A stretch of 47,784 nt of DNA from Neisseria sp. (GTDB lineage Bacteria > Pseudomonadota > Gammaproteobacteria > Burkholderiales > Neisseriaceae), in contig NZ_JAUNHL010000019.1 in the NCBI RefSeq assembly GCF_030523955.1, forward strand, positions 1 to 47,784. Reading direction: 5' to 3'. The translations under genes and the position numbers were made by a program. A model generated the notes under the pieces. The model saw nothing but the letters and a program-made list of their open reading frames with translations, was not told the DNA's origin and did no database searches. Each line of letters begins with the position of its first letter. Positions within the stretch are counted from its first letter, which is position 1. This document shows positions 31,745 through 41,085 of this stretch, piece by piece.

Positions 31745-33595
31745 ATGTTTTTCTGGAAGACCCGTTTTCGCCCGGTCGTATCTGCCGTATTGCTGGCGTT
31801 TTCTCTGACCGCACCTGCCGTCGCAGCAAATGTTAAAGGAGCAGAAACCGCCGCTAAGCCGGAGATTAAGGCATCCGATTACCGGGAGGTGACTAAAGAA
31901 ACAGGGCGGGAACAGGAGAGACAACGCCGCCAGGATATCGTGAAACGCACCAATGAAATTTTTGTGCTGATGGGTGGTGAAATGGCCTTGCAAAAAGGTG
32001 ATGCAGGCACCGCGCTGGCCACTTATATGGTGATGTTTGATCGCAGCAAAGACCCGCAAGTGGCTGAACGGGCAATGGATATGGCGATTTCACTGCATGC
32101 GTACGAGCAGGCTGAAGCGATTTATCAGAAATGGCGCGAGGCCGAGCCGGTGCCGGGTAAAGCACAGAGGCGTATGGCTTGGGCACGTAGCGTAACCTTC
32201 GGTGATGTGGACAATATCCGCAGCGGTATGCGCGATGCCATGAGCAATGCGGATGACGATCAGCGCAGCCGCTTGTTCCTGTTGCTGGCGCAAGCCGGCG
32301 TACAGCGTCCGGGGCTGGCCAAACAAATCGATAAAGTTGTCCATGCCGAAGCGAAAAAATACCCAGATATGCCGGAAGCGGTGATTACGGATGCGATTTA
32401 TAGTGCCTACGCCGGTGATGAAAACGAAGCGATACAGGCCTTGAAACGCCTATCTGAACTCGACGCTTCCATTTTGCCGGCCACCGAGCTGACCTTGCGC
32501 TTAATCGGCCAGCAGCAACCTGCTATCCTCAATCGTTTTTTTGCACAAACCGATACCGATAAACTTTCGCCAATGTGGCAGCAAATTAAGCTGGAAAGCA
32601 TGATACATGCCGGGAAAAACCGCGAAGCTTATGCTTTATTGCAAAAGCTCTTGGCGGAAAAACCCGATAGCGATCTTTATCTGCAAGCCGCTTTTTTGTC
32701 GATGAACCAGAAAGACGATTTGCAAACCACCCTAGGTTATTTGAATCAAGCTTATAAATACGGCACTCAGGAGCAGCAAAGCCGTGCGGCGGTAGTCGCT
32801 GCCATGCGAAATGCAGAGGCCAAGCAGTTTGCGCAGGCGCTGGAATGGGCGGATAAAATCAAATCGCCCGATTTCGTATTCGATAAAGCAGTATTGCAGG
32901 CATCTGTTAACGCGGAAGCGGGTAATTGGCGCCAAGCCTTGGAAATTGCCCGTCGCGCCCGTTCTTTGCCCGAGCAGCAAGGCCGCTTCTTTAGCGATGA
33001 TGATTTGCTGCGGGTACAACTGTTTGCGATTACAAAACAAAATAATCCGCAGCAGGCTTTGCAAGAACTCAACCAGCTTTACAGCCGTACGGCCAAACAG
33101 CCGGGAAACAGTGAAAAAATAGCCGATATCCTGTATCAGCGCGCTATGGTTTATGCAGATCAATTAAACGACCCACAAAAAGCGATTGCCGATTTGCGCC
33201 GTTATCAGGAGTTGAGGCCGAATACCGCCGGCGGCATGAACGCATTGGGTTATACCTTATTGTCTTTGCCCAATCCCAATCTGGATGAATCTTTCCAATT
33301 AATCCAGGCTGCCTATCAGCAGGAGCCGGAGTCGGCCGCTATCAACGACAGCATGGGGTGGGTGTATTTCCTCAGGGGCGAAACCGAAGCCGCCGTGCCT
33401 TATCTGGAATTTGCTTTCAAAGAATATCCTGATCCGGAGGTGGCGGCGCATCTGGGAGAAGTTTATTGGAAACTAGGCCGGCAAGAAGATGCGAAACGCG
33501 TGTTTAATCAAGGGTTGAAGCAAAAAGACGGTAAACGTGCGCTGTTGTTGCAAACCATACGCCGTTTGGGCGTACCGGTGCCGGCTGCTAAGTAA
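31745..33595 (+). CDS. Exported tetratricopeptide-repeat protein
   Basis: The 616-residue product has a signal peptide (RPVVSAVLLAFSLTAPAVAA, cleavage near 34) and then mostly TPR-like helical pairs. The clearest are in the C-terminal 150 residues (ALGYTLL, ESAAINDSMGWVYFLRG, DPEVAAHLGEVYWKLGRQEDA). It should be periplasmic or attached to the outer membrane and serve as a protein-protein scaffold. Neisseria genomes have such a gene next to lolB, as here, but I know no proven function. An AAAGGAAATG ribosome site precedes the start. Confidence 0.88.
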   Translation: MFFWKTRFRPVVSAVLLAFSLTAPAVAANVKGAETAAKPEIKASDYREVTKETGREQERQRRQDIVKRTNEIFVLMGGEMALQKGDAGTALATYMVMFDRSKDPQVAERAMDMAISLHAYEQAEAIYQKWREAEPVPGKAQRRMAWARSVTFGDVDNIRSGMRDAMSNADDDQRSRLFLLLAQAGVQRPGLAKQIDKVVHAEAKKYPDMPEAVITDAIYSAYAGDENEAIQALKRLSELDASILPATELTLRLIGQQQPAILNRFFAQTDTDKLSPMWQQIKLESMIHAGKNREAYALLQKLLAEKPDSDLYLQAAFLSMNQKDDLQTTLGYLNQAYKYGTQEQQSRAAVVAAMRNAEAKQFAQALEWADKIKSPDFVFDKAVLQASVNAEAGNWRQALEIARRARSLPEQQGRFFSDDDLLRVQLFAITKQNNPQQALQELNQLYSRTAKQPGNSEKIADILYQRAMVYADQLNDPQKAIADLRRYQELRPNTAGGMNALGYTLLSLPNPNLDESFQLIQAAYQQEPESAAINDSMGWVYFLRGETEAAVPYLEFAFKEYPDPEVAAHLGEVYWKLGRQEDAKRVFNQGLKQKDGKRALLLQTIRRLGVPVPAAK

Positions 33596-33602
33596 ACCTT
33601 GG

Positions 33603-33638
33603 CATGCCTGTCTGAAAATCAATTTTCAGACAGGCATG
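33603..33638. terminator. DUS inverted-pair hairpin after the TPR gene
   Basis: A 17-bp perfect stem (CATGCCTGTCTGAAAAT and its complement) with a two-base loop. Confidence 0.78.
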
Positions 33639-33679
33639 ATGAGTCTATGAGCACATGAAATCACAAAGGATGTTGATTG

Positions 33680-34279
33680 ATGAACAGCAGCAAATATAAG
33701 TTTCTTACCGTCATGAGCGCTGCCTTGATCTTGGCTGCCTGTAGTACGGTTGCGCCGCGTATGGGTGACTGGCGCGAGCAGGGGCGCGTGGAAGATTTCA
33801 ATGCCGATGGCCGCATGGCGGTAAAGATGAATGATAAAGGTTCATACGCCAATTTTGATTGGACTTATCAAAACGGCGTACAAACCATCGATGTGAATAC
33901 GCCTTTGGGCAGTACGGTCGGACAATTATGCCAAGACAGCCGCGGCGTGCTGGCGGTAAACAGCAACGGGGAAGTATTTGAGGCCGGTAGTGCGCAAGAA
34001 TTGAGCGAGCGCTTATTGGGTTATGCCTTGCCGGTGCAATATCTCAATGTTTGGAGCCAGGGCCAGTGGGTAAAAGGCGTACCGCATCAAATCGATCCGC
34101 AAGGCCGCTTGCAACAATTCGAGTGGACCATCAGCCGTAGCCTGAAACCGGACGGCTCGCCGCGCGAGTTATTACTGGAAAGTTCGCGCCTAACGCTACG
34201 CCTGATTTTTGATACCGTGCAAAAATTACCGGCCGATGCTGCTGCGCCGCAACAATGCGTCGCAAGGGGAGGAGCATGA
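33680..34279 (+). CDS. lolB: Outer-membrane lipoprotein receptor LolB
   Basis: LolB takes lipoproteins from LolA and inserts them in the outer membrane. The 199-residue product has a signal with lipobox LAAC (Cys about 21), then [19 protein letters not shown]. The GRMAVK...GSYANFDW stretch is typical of LolB, and the [17 protein letters not shown] segment follows. I chose the ATG at 33680 rather than the TTG one codon earlier. Its stop overlaps the ispE start (ATGA), giving translational coupling. Confidence 0.92.
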   Translation: MNSSKYKFLTVMSAALILAACSTVAPRMGDWREQGRVEDFNADGRMAVKMNDKGSYANFDWTYQNGVQTIDVNTPLGSTVGQLCQDSRGVLAVNSNGEVFEAGSAQELSERLLGYALPVQYLNVWSQGQWVKGVPHQIDPQGRLQQFEWTISRSLKPDGSPRELLLESSRLTLRLIFDTVQKLPADAAAPQQCVARGGA

Positions 34280-35130
34280 GGCCTGCCAGATGGCCGCCGC
34301 ATGTCGCTACTTTCCCCGCACCGGCCAAGTTGAATCTCGATCTGCGCATTACCGGCCGCCGCAGCGACGGTTACCACAATCTCGAAACCGTTTTTTGCCT
34401 GATCGATTTGTACGATACCGTCGGATTGGCCGTGCGACGCGACGGACAGATTCGGTTGCATACGCCTACGCAAGGCGTGCCGCCCGAACAAGATTTGGTT
34501 TGCCGCGCAGCCGCCGCTCTGAAGCAAGCAACGGGGGTAACGGTAGGTGTAGATATTTGGTTGCACAAAAATATTCCGATGGGCGGAGGATTGGGGGGAG
34601 GCAGTTCTGATGCCGCTACCGTATTAATGGCCTTAAACCGCTTATGGGGGTGCCATATTAATCGCGAACAATTGATGCAAATCGGCTTGAAACTGGGCGC
34701 CGACGTGCCGTTTTTCATATTCGGCCGCTCTGCTTTTGCAAAAGGAGTAGGCGAACAATTGTGCGATATGGAAATACCGGAACAGTGGTATGTGGTAGTC
34801 AAGCCGGATGTTCATGTGAATACGGCTGCAATTTTTTCGCACCAAGACTTGACACGTGATTCAAAGCCCAGCATAATGCCGACTTTCCTGTCGTTGCAGC
34901 CTTTTAGGAATGATATGCAGGCGGTGGTGCTGAAGGAATTTCCGCAAGTCGCTCAAGCATTTAAGGTCTTATCTCAATATGGGCAAGCAAGGATGACAGG
35001 CTCTGGTGCATGTGTGTTTTTGACTTTTCCGGAAAAAAGTAAAGCAGAAGCAATTTGTCACCAGATAGCTGAAATTTATCAAAGTTATTGTGTGGCGGGT
35101 TTATCACAACATCCGTTACTTAATATCTAA
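34276..35130 (+). CDS. ispE: 4-diphosphocytidyl-2-C-methyl-D-erythritol kinase
   Basis: GHMP kinase of the MEP isoprenoid pathway, 284 residues. It begins with [21 protein letters not shown] (Lys and Asp of the active site) and has the ATP loop in [35 protein letters not shown] and [11 protein letters not shown] complete the signature. I chose the ATG at 34276, with GGGGAGG directly upstream and a four-base overlap with lolB, over the in-frame ATG at 34255. The lolB-ispE-tRNA-Gln-prs-rplY order is widely kept in beta- and gammaproteobacteria. Confidence 0.96.
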   Translation: MRPARWPPHVATFPAPAKLNLDLRITGRRSDGYHNLETVFCLIDLYDTVGLAVRRDGQIRLHTPTQGVPPEQDLVCRAAAALKQATGVTVGVDIWLHKNIPMGGGLGGGSSDAATVLMALNRLWGCHINREQLMQIGLKLGADVPFFIFGRSAFAKGVGEQLCDMEIPEQWYVVVKPDVHVNTAAIFSHQDLTRDSKPSIMPTFLSLQPFRNDMQAVVLKEFPQVAQAFKVLSQYGQARMTGSGACVFLTFPEKSKAEAICHQIAEIYQSYCVAGLSQHPLLNI

Positions 35131-35143
35131 GCAGTTTAAAAGT

Positions 35144-35220
35144 TGGGGATTCGCCAAGTTGGTTAAGGCACCGGATTTTGATTCCGGCATTCGTAGGTTC
35201 GAATCCTACATCCCCAGCCA
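35144..35220 (+). tRNA. tRNA-Gln (anticodon TTG), copy 1
   Basis: 77 nt: acceptor TGGGGAT pairing with ATCCCCA, anticodon loop TTTTGAT giving TTG, T arm GTAGGTTCGAATCCTAC, and encoded CCA end. It starts 13 bases after the ispE stop. Confidence 0.96.
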
Positions 35221-35229
35221 ACACCTTTT

Positions 35230-35306
35230 TGGGGATTCGCCAAGTTGGTTAAGGCACCGGATTTTGATTCCGGCATTCGTAGGTTCGAATCCTACATCCC
35301 CAGCCA
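35230..35306 (+). tRNA. tRNA-Gln (anticodon TTG), copy 2
   Basis: Identical in sequence to the first copy, separated from it by nine bases. Same 77-nt length and CCA end. Confidence 0.96.
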
Positions 35307-35313
35307 ATAAACA

Positions 35314-35346
35314 ATAAAAGCGTGTGAGTTTCTTACACGCTTTTAT
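35314..35346 (+). terminator. Terminator of the tRNA-Gln pair
   Basis: ATAAAAGCGTGT pairs with ACACGCTTTTAT around a nine-base loop, with T-rich sequence at the right edge. Confidence 0.85.
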
Positions 35347-35401
35347 TGCGTTTGTCTTGGTAGTTAAGTGGTCGAAAATTTATCTGTACGGTAAGTTTTT
35401 T

Positions 35402-35430
35402 TTGAAGAACTTAGGGTTTTTGCGTATAAT
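35402..35430 (+). promoter_or_regulatory. Probable prs promoter
   Basis: TTGAAG (35402-35407) and TATAAT (35425-35430) are exactly 17 bases apart, about 85 bases before the prs start and directly behind the tRNA terminator. Confidence 0.72.
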
Positions 35431-35514
35431 TGGAAGGGTAGAAAGAACACCCTCGTGAAAGGAAGCAGTATGTTTCCTGAAGGCAAGCAAACTCTATTAT
35501 CAGGTGATAACGAA

Positions 35515-36501
35515 ATGGCAGCTTACGACAGTCTGATGGTCTTTACTGGCAATGCGAATCCGCAATTGGCGCAAAATGTCGTCAAACATTTGGATATTTC
35601 TCTTGGCAATGCATCGGTAAATAAATTTTCCGACGGTGAAGTGGCTGTTGAGTTGTTGGAAAATGTGCGCGGTAGAGATGTGTTTATTTTACAGCCGACT
35701 TGTGCGCCGACCAATGATAATCTGATGGAAGTACTGACCATGGCGGATGCCTTGAAGCGGGCTTCTGCCGGTCGTATTACCGCAGCAATTCCGTATTTCG
35801 GTTATGCACGCCAAGACCGCCGCCCGCGTTCGGTAAGGGTACCGATTTCAGCCAAGCTGGTGGCCAATATGCTTTACTCGGCAGGTATTGACCGGGTGCT
35901 GACCGTTGATTTGCATGCCGACCAAATCCAGGGTTTTTTCGATATTCCGGTGGATAATATTTATGCCACCCCGATTTTGATTCATGATATTCAGCAGCAA
36001 CGTATAGAAGATTTAACAGTCGTTAGCCCCGATATCGGCGGTGTAGTGCGTGCGCGTGCCGTTGCTAAAATGCTGAATACCGATTTGGCAATTATTGATA
36101 AGCGTCGTCCTAAAGCCAATGTGGCTGAAGTAATGAATATCATCGGCGATATACAAGACCGTACCTGTTTGATTGTGGATGATATGATTGATACGGCCAA
36201 TACCTTGTGCAAAGCTGCGTCTGCATTAAAAGCGCGCGGTGCCAAACGTGTATTGGCCTATGCTACTCACCCCGTCTTTTCAGGAGAAGCAGTCAATCGT
36301 ATTTCAGGGTCGGATATAGACCAAGTGGTGGTAACCGATACCATACCCCTGTCTGAAGCCGGTAAAGCCTGTCCGAAAATACGACAGGTCACTATTGCGG
36401 GGTTATTGGCTGAGACTGTACGCCGCATCAGTAATGAAGAATCAGTTTCTTATCTCTTTAATGAAGAGATAGTTGCGCCGGGAGCTTTGTTCCTCCCGTA
36501 A
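35515..36501 (+). CDS. prs: Ribose-phosphate pyrophosphokinase
   Basis: Makes PRPP from ribose-5-phosphate and ATP for nucleotides, histidine and tryptophan; histidine genes occur earlier in this window. The 328-residue product has [20 protein letters not shown], the ATP-contacting [33 protein letters not shown], and the PRPP loop [16 protein letters not shown] chose ATG 35515 ([12 protein letters not shown]) because the N-terminus then fits the family. An in-frame ATG at 35470 with a strong AAAGGAAG site would add 15 residues and might be used instead. Confidence 0.95.
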   Translation: MAAYDSLMVFTGNANPQLAQNVVKHLDISLGNASVNKFSDGEVAVELLENVRGRDVFILQPTCAPTNDNLMEVLTMADALKRASAGRITAAIPYFGYARQDRRPRSVRVPISAKLVANMLYSAGIDRVLTVDLHADQIQGFFDIPVDNIYATPILIHDIQQQRIEDLTVVSPDIGGVVRARAVAKMLNTDLAIIDKRRPKANVAEVMNIIGDIQDRTCLIVDDMIDTANTLCKAASALKARGAKRVLAYATHPVFSGEAVNRISGSDIDQVVVTDTIPLSEAGKACPKIRQVTIAGLLAETVRRISNEESVSYLFNEEIVAPGALFLP

Positions 36502-36566
36502 TTTGTTGCCACCCCAAGCTGGTCGCGGTGTAAGGTGGTTATTTAATCTTTTGGAGTAATGTAATT

Positions 36567-37139
36567 ATGTCATACGAAATTCAAGCAACCGTCCGCGAAG
36601 CTCAGGGCACTGGTGCGAGCCGCCGCCTGCGTCGCGAAGGTCAAACCCCGGCAGTATTGTACGGTGATGACCAAAAAGGCACTGCTATCGCCGTTGATCA
36701 CAAAACCGTATATTACGCGCTGGCCAAGGAAGACTTTCACACTGCTTTAATCAATTTGTCTGTTGGTGGAAAAGAGCACAAAGTAATAGTGCGTGATTTC
36801 CAATTCCATCCGGTTCGTCAGGAAGTTCAGCATATTGACTTTCAAATTGTTGATGAAAGCAAACCGTTGAAGCTGCGTGTACCGCTGCACATCGTTAACG
36901 CGGAAAAATCACAAGCGGTTAAACTGCAAAGTGGTCGTGTATCTTTGTTGAGCACGACGGTCGAAGTTATTGTGGATCCGAAAAATATTCCGGCTGCTCT
37001 GGAATTGAATTGTGAAAAAGTAGTTGCTGGCGATATTTTGCATCTGTCTGATGTTAGTTATCCGGAAGGTGTGTCCAGCGTTGCATTGAAGCGTAACTCT
37101 AATCTGGCTGTTGCTACTGTAACCGGTAAAAAACGCTAA
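36567..37139 (+). CDS. rplY: Ribosomal protein L25 (Ctc type)
   Basis: 5S-rRNA-binding protein of the large subunit, 190 residues, the longer TL5/CTC form with an extra C-terminal domain. It begins [28 protein letters not shown], the L25 core signature, then [18 protein letters not shown]. The second domain runs from about residue 95. It follows prs by 65 bp with a TTTTGGAGTAATG site and shares the prs transcript. Confidence 0.96.
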   Translation: MSYEIQATVREAQGTGASRRLRREGQTPAVLYGDDQKGTAIAVDHKTVYYALAKEDFHTALINLSVGGKEHKVIVRDFQFHPVRQEVQHIDFQIVDESKPLKLRVPLHIVNAEKSQAVKLQSGRVSLLSTTVEVIVDPKNIPAALELNCEKVVAGDILHLSDVSYPEGVSSVALKRNSNLAVATVTGKKR

Positions 37140-37162
37140 CTCATATCAGTGCATCAGTGCAC

Positions 37163-37198
37163 ATGAAAAACCCACTATTTGATAGTGGGTTTTTCATT
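37163..37198. terminator. rplY terminator
   Basis: A perfect 16-bp stem (ATGAAAAACCCACTAT and its complement) with a three-base loop and A/T-rich ends on both strands, so possibly bidirectional. Confidence 0.9.
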
Positions 37199-37204
37199 AC
37201 AAGA

Positions 37205-37216
37205 TTCAGACAGGCA
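37205..37216 (-). repeat. DNA uptake sequence
   Basis: Exact 12-mer on the minus strand, three bases beyond the stop codon of the hypothetical minus-strand frame at 37219. Confidence 0.9.
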
Positions 37217-37218
37217 TA

Positions 37219-37464
37219 TTACTGCGAGAACGTATAGATGGTGTTGTGTTGTGTTTGAGGTTTGCAACAGTTCGAAGCTTCAAACTTAATCATTTCCAGT
37301 GATTTAATGCCATACAGAGTAAAATGTAACGGAATATCATCTCGGTAATACTGTTGGTTGTATGACACTTTTATCAGGTGGCTTATACCATTTGTCAGCC
37401 TATTCGTGAACAAATTCTTATAAAGTGTTATTCTGAACTGGTTTGAAAAGTTGGTGTCTAAACC
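37219..37464 (-). CDS. Hypothetical protein, doubtful (about 81 aa)
   Basis: An open frame on the minus strand in AT-rich DNA upstream of the secretion operon. The C-terminal part (YNQQYYRDDIPLHFTLYGIK) has protein-like composition, and a DUS and terminator stand right behind the stop, as for real genes in this genome. Against it, there is no recognisable domain, the start is unclear (the frame extends to 37512), and it overlaps the presumed upstream region of the TolC-like gene. No function can be suggested. Confidence 0.3.
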   Translation of the reverse strand, partial: GLDTNFSNQFRITLYKNLFTNRLTNGISHLIKVSYNQQYYRDDIPLHFTLYGIKSLEMIKFEASNCCKPQTQHNTIYTFSQ

Positions 37465-37537
37465 CATTACTTTAATAATGAAAGGCGAGGATGCCGCTTT
37501 GGTAGACTTCATGATTCATTTATTCAATTGCGAAAAT

Positions 37538-38803
37538 ATGCAAAAGCGTTCATTTAAAAAGGCTCGTTTGTTGAAACGGAATTATTTGTTGTTAATAATT
37601 TCGTTTATGGCCATTCAGCCGGCTATGGCACGGGAATTGCAATCGATATTGCAAAAATCTTTGGTAGCCGACCCATCTTTGTTGGAAGCAAAAGCCAATA
37701 TTGCTGCTGCACACAGTACTACAAAAGCCAGTAAGGCCGGCCACTATCCGGTGGTTAGCATGGTTGGTACTCAGGTTTTGATGCAGGATAACAAATATTC
37801 CAGTGATGATTTAGAAGACTCTATCGGCTTAAAGGGGTCGGTTAATCTTTATTCATGGGGCGGCATCAGTGCATCGGTAAACCGCGACAAGCAAAAAGAA
37901 GCGTATTACACCTACAAATACTACGAAACCCAAGAACAATTGGGTAGCGAAATAGGTAAACTTTATTTGGCGGCCTTGCGTGCGAAAGAGTCAATTGATG
38001 TGAATATGCGCAGCCTAGAGCGCCACAATAAGCTGGTTAAGGATTTGAGTATTGTAGCCAAATACGATACGGGTCGCCGTTCGGAGTTGATAGAAGCACA
38101 GACGCGTCAACTGCAGGTACAAACTACTATTTCGCAACTTACCCGAACCATGGAGTTATCGCTTAGCCGTTTGGCGAAATATACAGTTGAGCCTTTACGT
38201 GCTAAAGATTTGAAAGATCCTTTTAGATCCGAAACGACACGTTCGTTGGTGAATCGCTACAAAAATGAAGACAATGCCGGCAATCCCAGTTATCAGGCAC
38301 AAATGGCTGAGCGGGAAAGCACTAAATATGAATTGAAAGTATCCAAAGCTGCCCGTTTGCCGGCTATTAATCTCGAAGGCTTGGCGACGACTACTTCCAA
38401 ACAGCTTTATTTAAATATGAGTTGGAATCTTTTTGACCAAGCCGCACGCAATACGGTAGATAAAAATGCCCATACGGTTGAAGCAGCCAATGCCCGTCTG
38501 GATCAAATTCTGCGTGAGGTAGCAGAAAAAGCGCAAACCGCAGAAGTTGATATGGCACAAAGTGAACAGAGAACCGGTATTACTGATCAACATATTGTTT
38601 CGCAAAAAGAAGTTGTTAAAGCTTACGAGTTGCAATTCAAGGTGTCCAGAAGAACCTTAACGGATGTTTTGGGAGCTTACAATGAATTAGCAAATATCGA
38701 ACAGGAAAATGTAACGGCACGCAATGATTTTCGTGATGCCGCTCTGGAATATCTGACTGCACAGGCACAGGTGGCAAATTGGGCGGGTGTGCCGCAAGAA
38801 TAA
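37538..38803 (+). CDS. TolC-family outer-membrane channel of a type I secretion system
   Basis: Outer-membrane efflux protein of about 421 residues. After a basic N-terminus (MQKRSFKKARLLKRN) comes a hydrophobic stretch ending AIQPAMA, a signal peptide. The mature part has the two coiled-coil repeats of the OEP fold (KANIAAAHSTTKASKAGHYP in the first, YQAQMAERESTKYELKVSKA in the second). It should form the trans-envelope tunnel with the two following gene products. The start is uncertain: in-frame ATGs at 37478 and 37511 lie upstream, and none has a strong ribosome site. The ABC gene starts 43 bp after the stop. Confidence 0.86.
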   Translation: MQKRSFKKARLLKRNYLLLIISFMAIQPAMARELQSILQKSLVADPSLLEAKANIAAAHSTTKASKAGHYPVVSMVGTQVLMQDNKYSSDDLEDSIGLKGSVNLYSWGGISASVNRDKQKEAYYTYKYYETQEQLGSEIGKLYLAALRAKESIDVNMRSLERHNKLVKDLSIVAKYDTGRRSELIEAQTRQLQVQTTISQLTRTMELSLSRLAKYTVEPLRAKDLKDPFRSETTRSLVNRYKNEDNAGNPSYQAQMAERESTKYELKVSKAARLPAINLEGLATTTSKQLYLNMSWNLFDQAARNTVDKNAHTVEAANARLDQILREVAEKAQTAEVDMAQSEQRTGITDQHIVSQKEVVKAYELQFKVSRRTLTDVLGAYNELANIEQENVTARNDFRDAALEYLTAQAQVANWAGVPQE

Positions 38804-38846
38804 ATCTGAGACAGATTTGAATTATAACTATTAATGAACAGTTGCT

Positions 38847-41024
38847 ATGAAATCCATTATTGAACATATTGCTTTGGCCACACAGATTCTCGGTGCACCG
38901 GTTTCGGAAGCCGCTTTGTCGGCTGAGGTGGTAAGAGACAAAAAGCTGAACGTTAACTTCCATTCTTTGCGGGAAGTTCTGAGAAGTCACGGTTTTGAAA
39001 ATACGCTTTCCAAGCGCGGTTTGGAAGATATCCCTTCATTGGCGGTACCGGTGGTGGTTATTCTTCGTAACGAAGAAGCGGCAGTGATTACCCAGATTGA
39101 AGGCAGCGGAAGAAAGCGGACTTACCATATCCGTCAGGTAGACGGCTTGTCTCAGGAGTTGGATCATGACCAGCTCAATGACCTTTATCTTGGATATGCT
39201 TGGTTCATCAAGCCGAAAATGGTATCCGACGTACGTTCGGAATTACCGGAATACGATTTGCCTAAATCCTGGTTCTGGAAAGTTATCTGGCGTTTCAGAG
39301 GTTATTATTATCAGGTAATTTTGGCGACTTTCATCATCAACTTTTTGGCTTTAGTGAGTTCGCTGTATGTGATGAACGTTTATGACCGTGTAATTCCTAA
39401 TCAAGCTTATGAAACCCTGTGGGTGCTGAGTATCGGTGTAGTGTTGGCCAACTTGTTTGAATTTGCTGCCAAAATGATACGGGGTCACTTAACTGATATT
39501 GCAGGTAAAAAAGCAGATTTGATTATTAGTTCAGCTTTGTTCCGTCGAGTGATGGCGCTACGTTTGGCAGATCGTCCTGCTTCTGCAGGTTCTTATGCTA
39601 ATAACCTGCGTGAATTCGAGTCTGTGCGTGAGTTTATGACAAGTGCTAGTTTGCTGACTTTGGTAGATTTGCCTTTCTTGTTGTTGTTCATTACTGTTAT
39701 TTGGATTGTAGGCGGTCAATTGGCATTAATTCCTTTGGTTATTATACCAATTGTAGTTATTGTCGGCTTCTTGGTTCAACGTCCGCTGTCACGCTATATT
39801 AACGAATCAATGAAAGAATCTTCGCAGCGCCAAGGTTTGGCAGTGGAGGCTTTGGAAGGTATTGAAACTCTGAAAACCAATAATGCAACCACTTGGGCGC
39901 AGCAGCGTTGGGATGAATATACAGCTAAAACTTCTGCGTCTGCCATTAAAGTGAAAGACACCAGTAACTTTATGGTGAATTTTGCAGTGGTAATGCAGCA
40001 GCTGAACACTGTAGGGTTGGTAATTCTAGGAACTTATCTGATTCATGCAGAAAATCCGGATAACCGTATTACCATGGGTGCCTTGATTGCTTCAGTAATT
40101 TTATCCGGTCGTGCCCTAGCTCCACTGGCTCAGGTGGCGGGATTAGCAACCCGTTTGCAACAGGCTAAGTTAGCGTTGGCTGGTGTGAATAATATTGTTG
40201 AGCGTCCTATTGAGCGTAATCCCGAGCGTAAATACATTACGCTGGATAACGTACAGGGCAATATTGGCTTTGAGAATGTGAGCTTCCAATATCAGGAAGA
40301 GGGAGCGCCTGCAGTATCTGGTTTGAACATCACCATCCGACCGGGTGAAAAAGTAGGGGTATTAGGTAGAATCGGCAGCGGTAAAAGTACCATGCTGAAA
40401 TTGGCCAGTGGTTTATACGATGGATCTTCTGGTAATGTAACTTTAGATGGCGTAGACATGCGTCAGATTGATCCGAACTTCCTGCGTAATAAAGTGGTGC
40501 TGCTCAGCCAGTCTCCCCGCCTATTTTTGGGTACTTTACGCGAGAATATGGATTTAGCGCGCAGCGATGGTTTTTCAACTGATCAGGAATTATTGGCTGC
40601 ATTGAAACGCTTCGGTCTGGATCGCATTATCCGCAATCATCCGCGCGGATTGGATATGCCTTTGGGTGAAGATGGTTTAGGTCTTTCCGGCGGACAGAAA
40701 CAGATTATCGCCTTGGCACGCATGACCTTGCGTCAGCCACGTGTAGTGCTGTTAGACGAACCGACCACTGGGCTTGATCAGGCTACCGAACGGATGTCGC
40801 TTAATGCGTTGGCACAATGGGCGAAAGATAAAACCATGGTGGTGGTTACCCATCGTCCGCAAGTTTTGCAGATCGTAAACCGTATTATTGTGATGGATAA
40901 CGGTAAGGTAGTGATGGACGGCCCGCGTGATTTGGTATTACAGAAATTGATGCAAAATGAGGAGCGTACGGGGGGAGGGGCCGTGGCTAGCCAAATTGCC
41001 GCAGAAGCTGGTGTACAAGCCTAA
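38847..41024 (+). CDS. Type I secretion ABC transporter, LapB/HlyB type
   Basis: The 725-residue inner-membrane ATPase has three parts. Residues 1-130 resemble a C39 peptidase domain but contain no Cys, so it is the inactive C39-like type used for docking large RTX or adhesin substrates. Residues about 150-440 are six membrane helices (VSSLYVMNVYDRVIPN, LVDLPFLLLFITVIW). The ATPase has Walker A GRIGSGKST at about 507-515, signature GLSGGQKQ, Walker B VVLLDEPTTGLD and the switch His in VVTHRP. The best match in my memory is the LapB/LssB family that exports giant adhesins. Confidence 0.93.
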   Translation: MKSIIEHIALATQILGAPVSEAALSAEVVRDKKLNVNFHSLREVLRSHGFENTLSKRGLEDIPSLAVPVVVILRNEEAAVITQIEGSGRKRTYHIRQVDGLSQELDHDQLNDLYLGYAWFIKPKMVSDVRSELPEYDLPKSWFWKVIWRFRGYYYQVILATFIINFLALVSSLYVMNVYDRVIPNQAYETLWVLSIGVVLANLFEFAAKMIRGHLTDIAGKKADLIISSALFRRVMALRLADRPASAGSYANNLREFESVREFMTSASLLTLVDLPFLLLFITVIWIVGGQLALIPLVIIPIVVIVGFLVQRPLSRYINESMKESSQRQGLAVEALEGIETLKTNNATTWAQQRWDEYTAKTSASAIKVKDTSNFMVNFAVVMQQLNTVGLVILGTYLIHAENPDNRITMGALIASVILSGRALAPLAQVAGLATRLQQAKLALAGVNNIVERPIERNPERKYITLDNVQGNIGFENVSFQYQEEGAPAVSGLNITIRPGEKVGVLGRIGSGKSTMLKLASGLYDGSSGNVTLDGVDMRQIDPNFLRNKVVLLSQSPRLFLGTLRENMDLARSDGFSTDQELLAALKRFGLDRIIRNHPRGLDMPLGEDGLGLSGGQKQIIALARMTLRQPRVVLLDEPTTGLDQATERMSLNALAQWAKDKTMVVVTHRPQVLQIVNRIIVMDNGKVVMDGPRDLVLQKLMQNEERTGGGAVASQIAAEAGVQA

Positions 41025-41085
41025 ACGTAACCGTCGCACCATCAGGTCGATATTTAAGAATAAAACCGATTAATCTCAGGTATAT

